Shown here piece by piece: positions 17,782 to 24,404 of a stretch of 42,596 nucleotides of DNA. The notes under the pieces are model-generated. The model did not search any database and was not told the DNA's origin. It was given only the letters and a program-made list of their open reading frames with translations. Position 1 is the first letter of the stretch; each line of letters begins with the position of its first letter. Both the position numbers and the translations under genes were made by a program. The stretch covers positions 1 to 42,596 of the forward strand of contig MNRO01000011.1 of assembly GCA_001915995.1 (NCBI GenBank), in the 5' to 3' direction. This DNA is from Clostridium sp. 26_21. Its GTDB lineage: Bacteria > Bacillota > Clostridia > TANB77 > CAG-508.

Positions 17782-17802
17782 TTTTATTATTCCTTCCTTT
17801 TA

Positions 17803-18270
17803 TTATTCTTGCATATCATTACTTTTCTTCGTTTTTGCTCTTTTTACACAACATCTACATTTTTCTTGATTTATATCATAATTGCAATTTAATTCTTTTA
17901 ATCCTAAAACATTATGTACATATTTTGCTAATTTATTTATTGTTTCATCTGTTGTTACTAATTTTATTTTTTCTGCCTCGTCTTTTGCAGATTGTTCATC
18001 TAAATCTAATACATCTTTTAAAAACAAATAAACAATATCATATGCTTCTAAAATTTTTTGTGCTAAATTTTCTCCTTGTTCTGTTAATTCTATTGTTCCA
18101 TATGTTTCGTATTTTACTAATTTTTCTTCTTTTAAATTATTTAGTGCTTTATTTACACTAGGCTTTGTACAGTTCATTTTATTTGCAATGTCTGTTACTC
18201 TAATATTTCCATTTTGTTTTTTTAATACATACATTGTTTTTAAATATTCTTCAGATGCTTTTGTTATCAT
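17803..18270 (-). CDS. DtxR/MntR-like transcriptional regulator with C-terminal cysteine cluster
   Basis: A 155-residue protein. The N-terminal winged helix-turn-helix (about 5–68; IRVTDIANKMNCTKPSVNKA forms the HTH) and a helical dimerisation segment (70–125) match the DtxR/MntR family of metal-dependent repressors. By eye, Bacillus MntR metal ligands are mostly not conserved: the His of HELL is replaced by Tyr, and the EHH segment by IKL-type residues. Instead the C-terminus has C129, C138, C140 and C141 (NCNYDINQEKCRCC). This suggests a changed metal or an Fe–S cluster as ligand. ATG 18270 is chosen for its AAAGGAGAAATC site. As first gene of the suf cluster it probably controls Fe–S assembly; that role is inferred. 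Confidence 0.85.
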   Translation of the reverse strand: MITKASEEYLKTMYVLKKQNGNIRVTDIANKMNCTKPSVNKALNNLKEEKLVKYETYGTIELTEQGENLAQKILEAYDIVYLFLKDVLDLDEQSAKDEAEKIKLVTTDETINKLAKYVHNVLGLKELNCNYDINQEKCRCCVKRAKTKKSNDMQE

Positions 18271-18301
18271 GATTTCTCCTTTTTTCACACTCAATCTCTT
18301 T

Positions 18302-18318
18302 GTTAACTACGGCTAACA
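18302..18318. promoter_or_regulatory. Imperfect dyad, possible operator for the DtxR-like regulator
   Basis: GTTAACTACGGCTAACA sits just downstream of the -10 box of the regulator/suf promoter. It has the imperfect symmetry TTAnC....GnTAA, and GGCTAACA resembles one half of the known DtxR-family box (AGGCTAACCT). Position over the transcription start fits autorepression. Binding is inferred only. Confidence 0.4.
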
Positions 18319-18347
18319 TTATACTACGAATTATGGTAATTTGTCAA
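18318..18347 (-). promoter_or_regulatory. Promoter of the regulator–suf cluster
   Basis: TTGACA (18347–18342), 18 bases, TATAAT (18323–18318): both hexamers are perfect consensus. It is the only strong minus-strand promoter seen between here and the mnmA terminator, so it probably drives the whole cluster. Confidence 0.85.
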
Positions 18348-18411
18348 TATTTGTTATTATTTTTACAAATTTTATAAAAAAAATAACATCACAGATAAAT
18401 TTTTCATACAT

Positions 18412-18444
18412 AAAAAAGCTATTACATATATTGTAATAACTTTT
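18412..18444 (-). terminator. Terminator of the anchored hydrolase gene
   Basis: A stem with one mismatch (TATTACA with TGTAATA at its core, extended by AAAG/CTTT) overlaps the stop codon and is followed on the minus strand by TTTTTT. Confidence 0.65.
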
Positions 18445-19441
18445 ATTTTTCAACTTTATCTATAAATTCAAATATTTTATTATAATAAGTATCTGGTTCT
18501 TTATATTTTGAATCTGTATGTCCAGCTCCACTTATAATCAATTTTTCTTTTATACAGTTTGCAGAATCATATAATTTTTCGCACATTGTTTCTGGTACAA
18601 AATCATCTTTATCTCCATGTATAAATAATATTGGAGTATTACTTTTTTTCACTTGTTCTAAAGCAGATGCCTTTTTTATATCATATCCAGCTCTAATTTT
18701 TGCAACAACTTGAAACATATTTAATACAGGAAATGCTGGAAGTCCAAATCTTGCTTTTGCTTCAGATGCAAATATATCCCAAACTGAAGTATATCCACTA
18801 TCAGCAATTATTGCTTTAACATTTTGTGGCAATTTATCTCCTGATGCCATTAATACTGTTGCTGCTCCCATTGAAGATCCATGTAATATGATATTGGCAT
18901 TAGAATTTTGTTCTAAAATCAAATTTACCCAACATTTCAAATCATCTTTATCAAGCCAACCCATTCCTACAAAATCTCCATCACTTTCAGCACAAGCTCT
19001 CATGCTTGGAATTAAAACATTATAACCTTTTTCAGAAAAATGTTCTCCAATTGTTAAAACAGATTTTGGTTCTGCTCTATATCCATGAAATATAATAACC
19101 CAGTTATCATTTTCTTCATTTGTTAAATATTCTGTTCCTCTTAAATTTATTCCATCATTAGCTTTTGTTTCTACACTTTGTTTTTTTATATTTTCGGCCC
19201 ATTTTTTTGATGATTCTTTTGCTTGTGTCCTATTGCTTTCTATTATTTTTTCATCTTCTCCTAATACTTCTATTTTTGAATCATCTTTTATTTCTCTGTT
19301 TCCTCCATCTCCGCTTCTAGCAATAGCATAATTCACAAAATAGTTTCCTATTCCCATTGTTAATATCACTCCTAATATTATAATAATCACTAACATTATT
19401 AATATCTTTTTTATTATATTTTTGGTATTTTCTTTATTCAT
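18443..19441 (-). CDS. Membrane-anchored alpha/beta hydrolase
   Basis: A 332-residue protein. An N-terminal helix (about 11–31) anchors it, with the enzyme outside. The hydrolase fold shows the oxyanion HG (119–120), nucleophile S190 in GSSMG, acid D280 in HGDKDDFVPE and H308 in GAGHTD. A second HGSSMG stretch and the topology resemble Bacillus YqkD-like and S9-peptidase-like hydrolases. The substrate is unknown; it could be an esterase, lipase or peptidase. The ribosome site is weak (AGAAAGAGATAAAGTATA then ATG). It sits alone between the suf regulator and the small gene at 19572. Confidence 0.88.
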   Translation of the reverse strand: MNKENTKNIIKKILIMLVIIIILGVILTMGIGNYFVNYAIARSGDGGNREIKDDSKIEVLGEDEKIIESNRTQAKESSKKWAENIKKQSVETKANDGINLRGTEYLTNEENDNWVIIFHGYRAEPKSVLTIGEHFSEKGYNVLIPSMRACAESDGDFVGMGWLDKDDLKCWVNLILEQNSNANIILHGSSMGAATVLMASGDKLPQNVKAIIADSGYTSVWDIFASEAKARFGLPAFPVLNMFQVVAKIRAGYDIKKASALEQVKKSNTPILFIHGDKDDFVPETMCEKLYDSANCIKEKLIISGAGHTDSKYKEPDTYYNKIFEFIDKVEK

Positions 19442-19527
19442 TATACTTTATCTCTTTCTATTTTTCAAATTTATATTTTTTATTTATACCATACAATATT
19501 ATATATTTCAATATTACTGACCTAATA

Positions 19528-19577
19528 GGATAAAAGAAAAGGGTATGGTTTTTAAGCCATACCCTTTTCTTTTATCC
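19528..19577 (-). terminator. Terminator of cassette C
   Basis: A perfect 21-bp stem (19528–19548 with 19557–19577) with an 8-base loop. It contains the last codon and stop of the gene at 19572–19754. The 3' arm on the minus strand carries CCCTTTTCTTTT. It is the longest perfect hairpin in the window and may work in both directions. Confidence 0.75.
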
Positions 19578-19754
19578 AAATATAACCATATCCAGACAAT
19601 ATAGAACAGTCCAAATAATACTTAATATAATTGATATGCCAATTGATTTTTTAATCCATTTTTCATGCTTGTGAAAAAAATTATAATAAATTCCCGTAAA
19701 AATAAAAAATGAAATAAATTCAAATACAAACCGCTTACCAATTAATGTCATCAT
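19572..19754 (-). CDS. Small two-helix membrane protein of unknown function (cassette C)
   Basis: A 60-residue protein (MMTLIGKRFVFEFISFFIFT onward). Two hydrophobic helices, about 8–24 and 37–57, are separated by the basic loop FHKHEKWIKKS, so both ends probably lie outside the positively charged cytoplasmic loop. No motif or family is recognised. The ATG follows CTGGAGGACAGAAACT. It has a private extended -10 promoter and a 21-bp terminator stem. CGG, ACG and CTG codons are present, which are rare in the flanking genes. It shares layout, not sequence, with the genes at 6056 and 14355. Confidence 0.7.
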   Translation of the reverse strand: MMTLIGKRFVFEFISFFIFTGIYYNFFHKHEKWIKKSIGISIILSIIWTVLYCLDMVIFG

Positions 19755-19801
19755 AGTTTCTGTCCTCCAGTTATATTTTTTTGCCTTTTGGCAACTTTAA
19801 T

Positions 19802-19830
19802 ATTATACCATACTTTTACTTGTTTAGCAA
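19802..19830 (-). promoter_or_regulatory. Extended -10 promoter of cassette C
   Basis: TTGCTA (19830–19825), exactly 17 bases, TATAAT (19807–19802) preceded by TGG. It begins 3 bases after the hemW stop. The leader then carries a tiny TTGCC-AAAA-GGCAA hairpin (19781–19794). Confidence 0.7.
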
Positions 19831-19833
19831 CTA

Positions 19834-20970
19834 TTATACAAATTCTTCCCACACTAAATTAGCTAAATCTATTCCTTTATTAGACAATCTAATACTATCA
19901 TCTTGTATTATTATTAATTTTTCATCAGAAAGTTTTTTCAATTCATTTCTATATAAATAAATTGGATTATCTCCAAACTTATTTTTAAATTCACTTATTT
20001 TTAGTCCATCTATTTTACGCAAACCAAGGAGCATAAATTCTTTTTTAGAGTCTTCTTCTTTTTGTATTTCATGTATAATTCTATTTTTTTCAAATTCTCC
20101 TTTTTGAACATTCTTAATATATTCTTTTATATCTTCAGTATTAGAATATCTTGTTATATCTCTATAAGAATGTGCAGCTGTACCAATTCCAACATATTCC
20201 ATTTGATTCCAACAATTCATATTATGTTTTGACTCATACCCTTTTTTAGCAAAATTAGATATTTCATAATGTTTGTATCCATTTAATTCTAATGTGTTTT
20301 TTACATACCAATACATATTTCTTTCTAACTCATCATCTGGCAATTTTAATTTTCCATTTTCTATTTTATTAGCAATAGGTGTTCCCTCTTCAACAATTAA
20401 TGAATATACAGATATATGTTTTGGAGCTAATTTTAATACATTTTCTAAACTTTCTTTTAAATCAATAATTCTTTGATTTGGAAGTCCTAACATTAAATCA
20501 ACATTTATATTTTTAAAACCAACTTTTTTTGCTAATTTATATGTTTCTAAAAATTGTTCATAATTATGAATTCTACCAATCTGCTTTAATAACTCATCAT
20601 TTGTAGTTTGTAGCCCTATACTTATTCTGTTAATACCACAATCAATATAGTCTTGTAGTTTTTCTTGAGTTACTGTTCCCGGATTAACTTCAATTGTTAT
20701 TTCAGCATCTTGTGCAACATTCTTTTCTTTTATCTTTTCTAATATTTGCACAATAAATTTACTATCTATATATGATGGTGTTCCTCCACCAATATATATT
20801 GTTGTTATTTCTGATTTTATTTTTACATGCTCGATTTCCTTTTTTACTGAATCTACATATTTTTCAATCAAATTATCTTTTCCACAATATGATATAAAAT
20901 CGCAATAATCACACTTTTTCTTACAAAATGGGATATGTACATATATTCCTATTTTATTTTTTGTTATCAT
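19834..20970 (-). CDS. hemW: HemW-type radical SAM protein (heme chaperone family)
   Basis: A 378-residue radical SAM protein. The cluster cysteines are C16, C20 and C23 (PFCKKKCDYCDF), followed by YIGGGTPSYID, and VNPGTVTQEKL and RISIGLQTTND further on. The HemW C-terminal domain ends the protein. It is often mis-annotated as coproporphyrinogen III oxidase; the length (about 380) and the absence of the N-terminal extension of HemN favour HemW, which binds heme. The start overlaps the whiA stop by 17 bases, indicating coupling. It is the last gene of the murD–prmC–whiA–hemW group. Confidence 0.9.
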   Translation of the reverse strand: MITKNKIGIYVHIPFCKKKCDYCDFISYCGKDNLIEKYVDSVKKEIEHVKIKSEITTIYIGGGTPSYIDSKFIVQILEKIKEKNVAQDAEITIEVNPGTVTQEKLQDYIDCGINRISIGLQTTNDELLKQIGRIHNYEQFLETYKLAKKVGFKNINVDLMLGLPNQRIIDLKESLENVLKLAPKHISVYSLIVEEGTPIANKIENGKLKLPDDELERNMYWYVKNTLELNGYKHYEISNFAKKGYESKHNMNCWNQMEYVGIGTAAHSYRDITRYSNTEDIKEYIKNVQKGEFEKNRIIHEIQKEEDSKKEFMLLGLRKIDGLKISEFKNKFGDNPIYLYRNELKKLSDEKLIIIQDDSIRLSNKGIDLANLVWEEFV

Positions 20971-21802
20971 CTATTTTCTTACCAATCTCCATTACTTTTT
21001 TTAATCTATAATTTACTCCAGATTTACCTATTGGTGTTTTTAACATTTTTCCAAGTTCTATTAAACTTGCACTAGGATTTTGTAATCTAAGTTCTGCTAC
21101 CTCTTTTAATGGTTCTTCTAATTTTTCGAATTCACCATTTTGTTTTAATTTTCTTATTATCTCAATCTGTTCTATTGAAGCATTCATAGTTTTATTCATA
21201 TTTGCAGTTTCACAATTTACTAATCTATTTACTTTATTGTTCATTTCCCTTTTTACTCTAATTTCTTCAAATTTTAAGACAGATTTATTTGCACCTAATA
21301 AAGCTAATGTTTTTGAAATTTCTTCACCATCTTTTAAATATATTGTATATTCTTTATTTTTTTCTATAACATTACTTTTTATATCAAAACTGCTTAATCC
21401 TTCTACTATAATATCTGCATAATCTTTTTTTCTAACACTTATTTCTAAATGATATGTATTTTCAGGATTGTTAATAGAACCTGAGCCCAAATAGGCTCCT
21501 CTTACTATATTTTTCAATTGCTCTATTGTTAAATTTTCTATTTGTATTTCAACTTTTGGACAAGTTATTACAAATAACTTTCCTTGGATGTTTATATTAT
21601 ATGTTTCAATTCCACAATTACTCAACAATCGTGCAAATCTATTAATATTATATTCATTTTCTGTTGAAAATTTTATCTTATTCTTTTCTTCAGATATATT
21701 ACTACTCATCAAATATCCCATAAGTTCATATTTAACATTTTCTTTATTTGATAGTTTTTCTGATTTGCTTATCTCTTCTTTTAATTCTGTTGAAAAAGAC
21801 AT
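20954..21802 (-). CDS. whiA: DNA-binding regulator WhiA
   Basis: A 282-residue protein with an N-terminal LAGLIDADG-like fold (nuclease-inactive) and a C-terminal helix-turn-helix. The N-terminus MSFSTELKEEISK, GAYLGSGSINNP near residue 105 and the C-terminal RLQNPSASLIELG with SGVNYRLKKVMEIG are family hallmarks. In Gram-positives WhiA affects cell division and chromosome segregation. ATG 21802 is chosen because TTGGAGGAAAT precedes it; the longer frame would include that site in its coding part. In Bacillus it is near yvcJ–yvcK; here it lies between prmC and hemW. Confidence 0.93.
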   Translation of the reverse strand: MSFSTELKEEISKSEKLSNKENVKYELMGYLMSSNISEEKNKIKFSTENEYNINRFARLLSNCGIETYNINIQGKLFVITCPKVEIQIENLTIEQLKNIVRGAYLGSGSINNPENTYHLEISVRKKDYADIIVEGLSSFDIKSNVIEKNKEYTIYLKDGEEISKTLALLGANKSVLKFEEIRVKREMNNKVNRLVNCETANMNKTMNASIEQIEIIRKLKQNGEFEKLEEPLKEVAELRLQNPSASLIELGKMLKTPIGKSGVNYRLKKVMEIGKKIDDNKK

Positions 21803-21813
21803 ATTTCCTCCAA

Positions 21814-22653
21814 TCATAAAACTTGTGTTATTATTATTCTGTCATTTCCATATAAATCTTTTTTACAATATGTATTTTTATAATTTTGATCATCTTCAAT
21901 TATTTTAATTACATCATTTTTTTGATTATATCCAATTTCAAAACATAGAAAACTTCCTGTTTTTAAATAATTAATTGCTTGTTCTGTAATTATTCTATAA
22001 AAATCTAATCCATCTTCTCCACCATCTAATGCAATTTTAGGTTCTTTTTGAACTTCTTCACTCAATTTTTTTATTTCATCTTTTCTTATATATGGTGGAT
22101 TTGAAACTATAATGTCAAATTTTTTATTATCTAATTTATCAAATAAATCTGATTTCAAAAAATTTATTTTTGTTTCTAATTTTTTTGCATTTTTTTGTGC
22201 TATTTCTAATGCCTTTTCACTTATATCTACAGCTGTTATATCTGCATTTGGCACAAATTTTTTTAATGATATTGCAATTGCTCCACTTCCTGTGCATAAA
22301 TCTAATATCCTTGGTGAATTATATTTTTGAGCAATTTTTATAACTTCTTCAACTAATATTTCTGTATCAGGCCTTGGGATTAATACATTTTCATCTACAA
22401 AAAAGTCCATTTTCATAAATTCTTGTCTATGTGTTATATGTTGTAATGGTACTCCTTTTGTTAATTTTTCGATATTAACAAAATATTGCCATTGTTGCTG
22501 TTTATCAATTTCTTTATTATCATAAACTATAATATATTGCCTTGGTTTATCTAAAACATATTGTAATAATAGTCTTGCTTTTAATTTTGGGCTTTCTACA
22601 TTATTTGATTTTAACATTATCATTCCTTTTGTTATTGCTTGTTTTATTGTCAT
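21814..22653 (-). CDS. prmC: Release factor glutamine methyltransferase
   Basis: A 279-residue SAM-dependent methyltransferase that methylates the Gln of the GGQ motif in peptide release factors. The SAM-binding loop is LDLCTGSGAIAI (117–128), the active-site motif NPPY is at 185–188, and PRPDTEILVEE lies near residue 93–103. The start follows AGAGGTGGGGGATTA. It usually follows prfA, but no prfA is in the window. The gap to murD is 28 bases and to whiA 11 bases. Confidence 0.94.
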   Translation of the reverse strand: MTIKQAITKGMIMLKSNNVESPKLKARLLLQYVLDKPRQYIIVYDNKEIDKQQQWQYFVNIEKLTKGVPLQHITHRQEFMKMDFFVDENVLIPRPDTEILVEEVIKIAQKYNSPRILDLCTGSGAIAISLKKFVPNADITAVDISEKALEIAQKNAKKLETKINFLKSDLFDKLDNKKFDIIVSNPPYIRKDEIKKLSEEVQKEPKIALDGGEDGLDFYRIITEQAINYLKTGSFLCFEIGYNQKNDVIKIIEDDQNYKNTYCKKDLYGNDRIIITQVL

Positions 22654-22681
22654 TAATCCCCCACCTCTATTTCTTTTGTTT

Positions 22682-24082
22682 TTAAAATTTATTTACTTCT
22701 TCTCTAAATTGATCTCCTCTATCATACATATCTTTAAACATATCAAAACTTGTACTTGCTGGTGAGAATAATACTATTTGACCAGGTTTTGCAATTCTTT
22801 TCGCTAAATCTAAACTTTCTCTAAATGTTTCACACATATGTATATCTAAAGTTTTATTTTGATTTTCCAATTCATTTTTTACTGCTGTATATATTTTATT
22901 TGCTGTTTGACCAATTAATATTAAACTTTTTACTTTTTCTACAATTGGTTTTGCAATTGGTGTATAATCTAGGTTTTTATCTGCTCCACCTGCTATTAAC
23001 ACTATTTCTTTATTAAATGAATTTAATGCTGATATTCCTCTTGTTGGTGTTGTACTTGCAGAATCATTATACCATTCTACTCCATTTAGTGTTCTTACCA
23101 ATTCTAATCTATGATGTACTCCTGCAAATTCTTTTATTGTATCAACTGCTTTTTCTGTATTTACTAATTTTTTTGTTAATGCTAATGCTGTACATATATT
23201 TTCTAAATTATGAATTCCTTTTAGTTTTATTTCATCTTGTGATACAATATGTTTTCTTATTCCATCATTACATTCTTTTACAATTCCGTCTTCTACAATA
23301 AATCCATAGTCTAATTTTTGTTTACTACTGAATAAGATAACATCACCTTTTGCATCATTTTGACATTCTCTAGTTAAATCATTATCTGCATTTATTACAA
23401 GTATTCCTGTATCTTTTTGATTTCTATATATATTTTTTTTGGAATCTATGTATTCTTGGTAGTCTTTATGTACATTTAAATGATTTGGTGTTATATTTGT
23501 TATTGCAGATATGTCTGGACTGACTTTCATTTCCATTAATTGAAAACTACTTAATTCTAATACTATTATATCTTCTGGCTTTATTTCATTTAATTTTGTG
23601 AATAATGGAATACCTATATTTCCACCTAAATAGACTTTATATCCTGCATCTTCTAGAATTCTAGCTGTTAATGTAGTAGTTGTTGTTTTTCCATCACTTC
23701 CAGTTATTCCAATTACTTTACAAGGTGCCATTTTTATTAATTGTTCTATTTCTGTTGTTATTATTGCTCCTCTTTGTGCTTCTTTTTCTAATTCAGGTTT
23801 TGTAGGCAAACAACTTGGGGATCTAAAAATTAAGTAAAATCCATGTAAATCGTCTAAGTTTCTTTTTCCAAAATAATATTTAAAATTATATTTTTTTAAT
23901 TTTTCTAAAATATCTTTTGAAATCTTATCTTCTTCTCTATCATCAAATACTGATACATCTGCTTTCTTTTCATGTAAATAATCTATTAACGGAATATTAC
24001 TTACTCCAACTCCAATTACTGCTATTTTCTTGTTTTCTATATCTTTTTCAAATTGTTCTAATTTTTTATTTTTAAATTCCAT
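22682..24082 (-). CDS. murD: UDP-N-acetylmuramoyl-L-alanine:D-glutamate ligase
   Basis: A 466-residue cytoplasmic Mur ligase adding D-glutamate to UDP-MurNAc-L-Ala in peptidoglycan synthesis. ATP-binding GITGSDGKTTTT (125–136; K132), the NxxNHLNxH region (ITNITPNHLNVH) and YNDSASTTP in the C-terminal half are Mur ligase motifs, and the order fits MurD. The ATG follows GAAAGGATGAGATAAAA. It has its own promoter (24175–24203) and leads a group with prmC, whiA and hemW. Confidence 0.95.
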   Translation of the reverse strand: MEFKNKKLEQFEKDIENKKIAVIGVGVSNIPLIDYLHEKKADVSVFDDREEDKISKDILEKLKKYNFKYYFGKRNLDDLHGFYLIFRSPSCLPTKPELEKEAQRGAIITTEIEQLIKMAPCKVIGITGSDGKTTTTTLTARILEDAGYKVYLGGNIGIPLFTKLNEIKPEDIIVLELSSFQLMEMKVSPDISAITNITPNHLNVHKDYQEYIDSKKNIYRNQKDTGILVINADNDLTRECQNDAKGDVILFSSKQKLDYGFIVEDGIVKECNDGIRKHIVSQDEIKLKGIHNLENICTALALTKKLVNTEKAVDTIKEFAGVHHRLELVRTLNGVEWYNDSASTTPTRGISALNSFNKEIVLIAGGADKNLDYTPIAKPIVEKVKSLILIGQTANKIYTAVKNELENQNKTLDIHMCETFRESLDLAKRIAKPGQIVLFSPASTSFDMFKDMYDRGDQFREEVNKF

Positions 24083-24174
24083 TTTTATCTCATCCTTTCA
24101 AAGGTGCAAATTAATATTTCTTTTTACTGAAATATATTTATTCTATTGTATTCATTTTTTCTATTTTCGTCCTT

Positions 24175-24203
24175 ATTATATATCTTTTTTTTGTTTTTTA
24201 CAA
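24175..24203 (-). promoter_or_regulatory. Promoter of murD group
   Basis: TTGTAA (24203–24198), 17 bases, TATAAT (24180–24175). It lies back to back with the plus-strand promoter of the small gene at 24272. Confidence 0.6.
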
Positions 24204-24208
24204 TATAA

Positions 24209-24238
24209 TTGAATATTTCTTGCGACTGTGGATACAAT
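24209..24238 (+). promoter_or_regulatory. Possible promoter of the Asn/Lys-rich peptide gene
   Basis: TTGAAT (24209–24214), 18 bases, TACAAT (24233–24238), about 33 bases before the start codon. Confidence 0.45.
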
Positions 24239-24271
24239 ATTTTTGTAAATTTGAAATTGGAGGTGTTATTT

Positions 24272-24349
24272 ATGTCAGAAAAGAATAATAACCAAAATAG
24301 AAATAATAATAGTAAAAAAAATAATAATCAAAAAAATAACAATAAATAG
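24272..24349 (+). CDS. Asn/Lys-rich 25-residue peptide
   Basis: An ATG with a strong GGAGG site (TTGGAGGTGTTATTT) opens a 25-codon frame: MSEKNNNQNRNNN, then SKKNNNQKNNNK, ending in TAG. Over half the residues are Asn and the rest mostly Lys, Gln or Ser. It is disordered and basic, with no hydrophobic part. The promoter (24209–24238), ribosome site and terminator (24362–24398) indicate real expression. The family is not recognised; a small nucleic-acid-binding or spore-associated peptide is conceivable. The low-complexity composition means similarity searches will be weak. It points convergently at clpX. Confidence 0.6.
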   Translation: MSEKNNNQNRNNNSKKNNNQKNNNK

Positions 24350-24361
24350 TTTTGTATATGA

Positions 24362-24398
24362 AAAAAAGCTGAGATATAAAATATATCTTAGCTTTTTT
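24362..24398. terminator. Bidirectional terminator between the small peptide gene and clpX
   Basis: A 16-bp stem (24362–24377 with 24383–24398, one G–T pair) around AAGCTGAGATAT, flanked by A-run on the left and T-run on the right, so it can stop transcription from both sides. The clpX stop is 7 bases away. Confidence 0.8.
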
Positions 24399-24404
24399 CA
24401 TATT

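Noticed and set aside
17637..18161. Plus-strand frame of 174 codons opposite sufC and the regulator
   Set aside because: Spans two real genes in antisense and is almost all Leu/Phe/His.
24272..24349. Reading the Asn-codon (AAT) run as a simple repeat or CRISPR-like array
   Set aside because: Repeats are irregular and short, there are no spacers, and a clear ribosome site, ATG and stop frame them.
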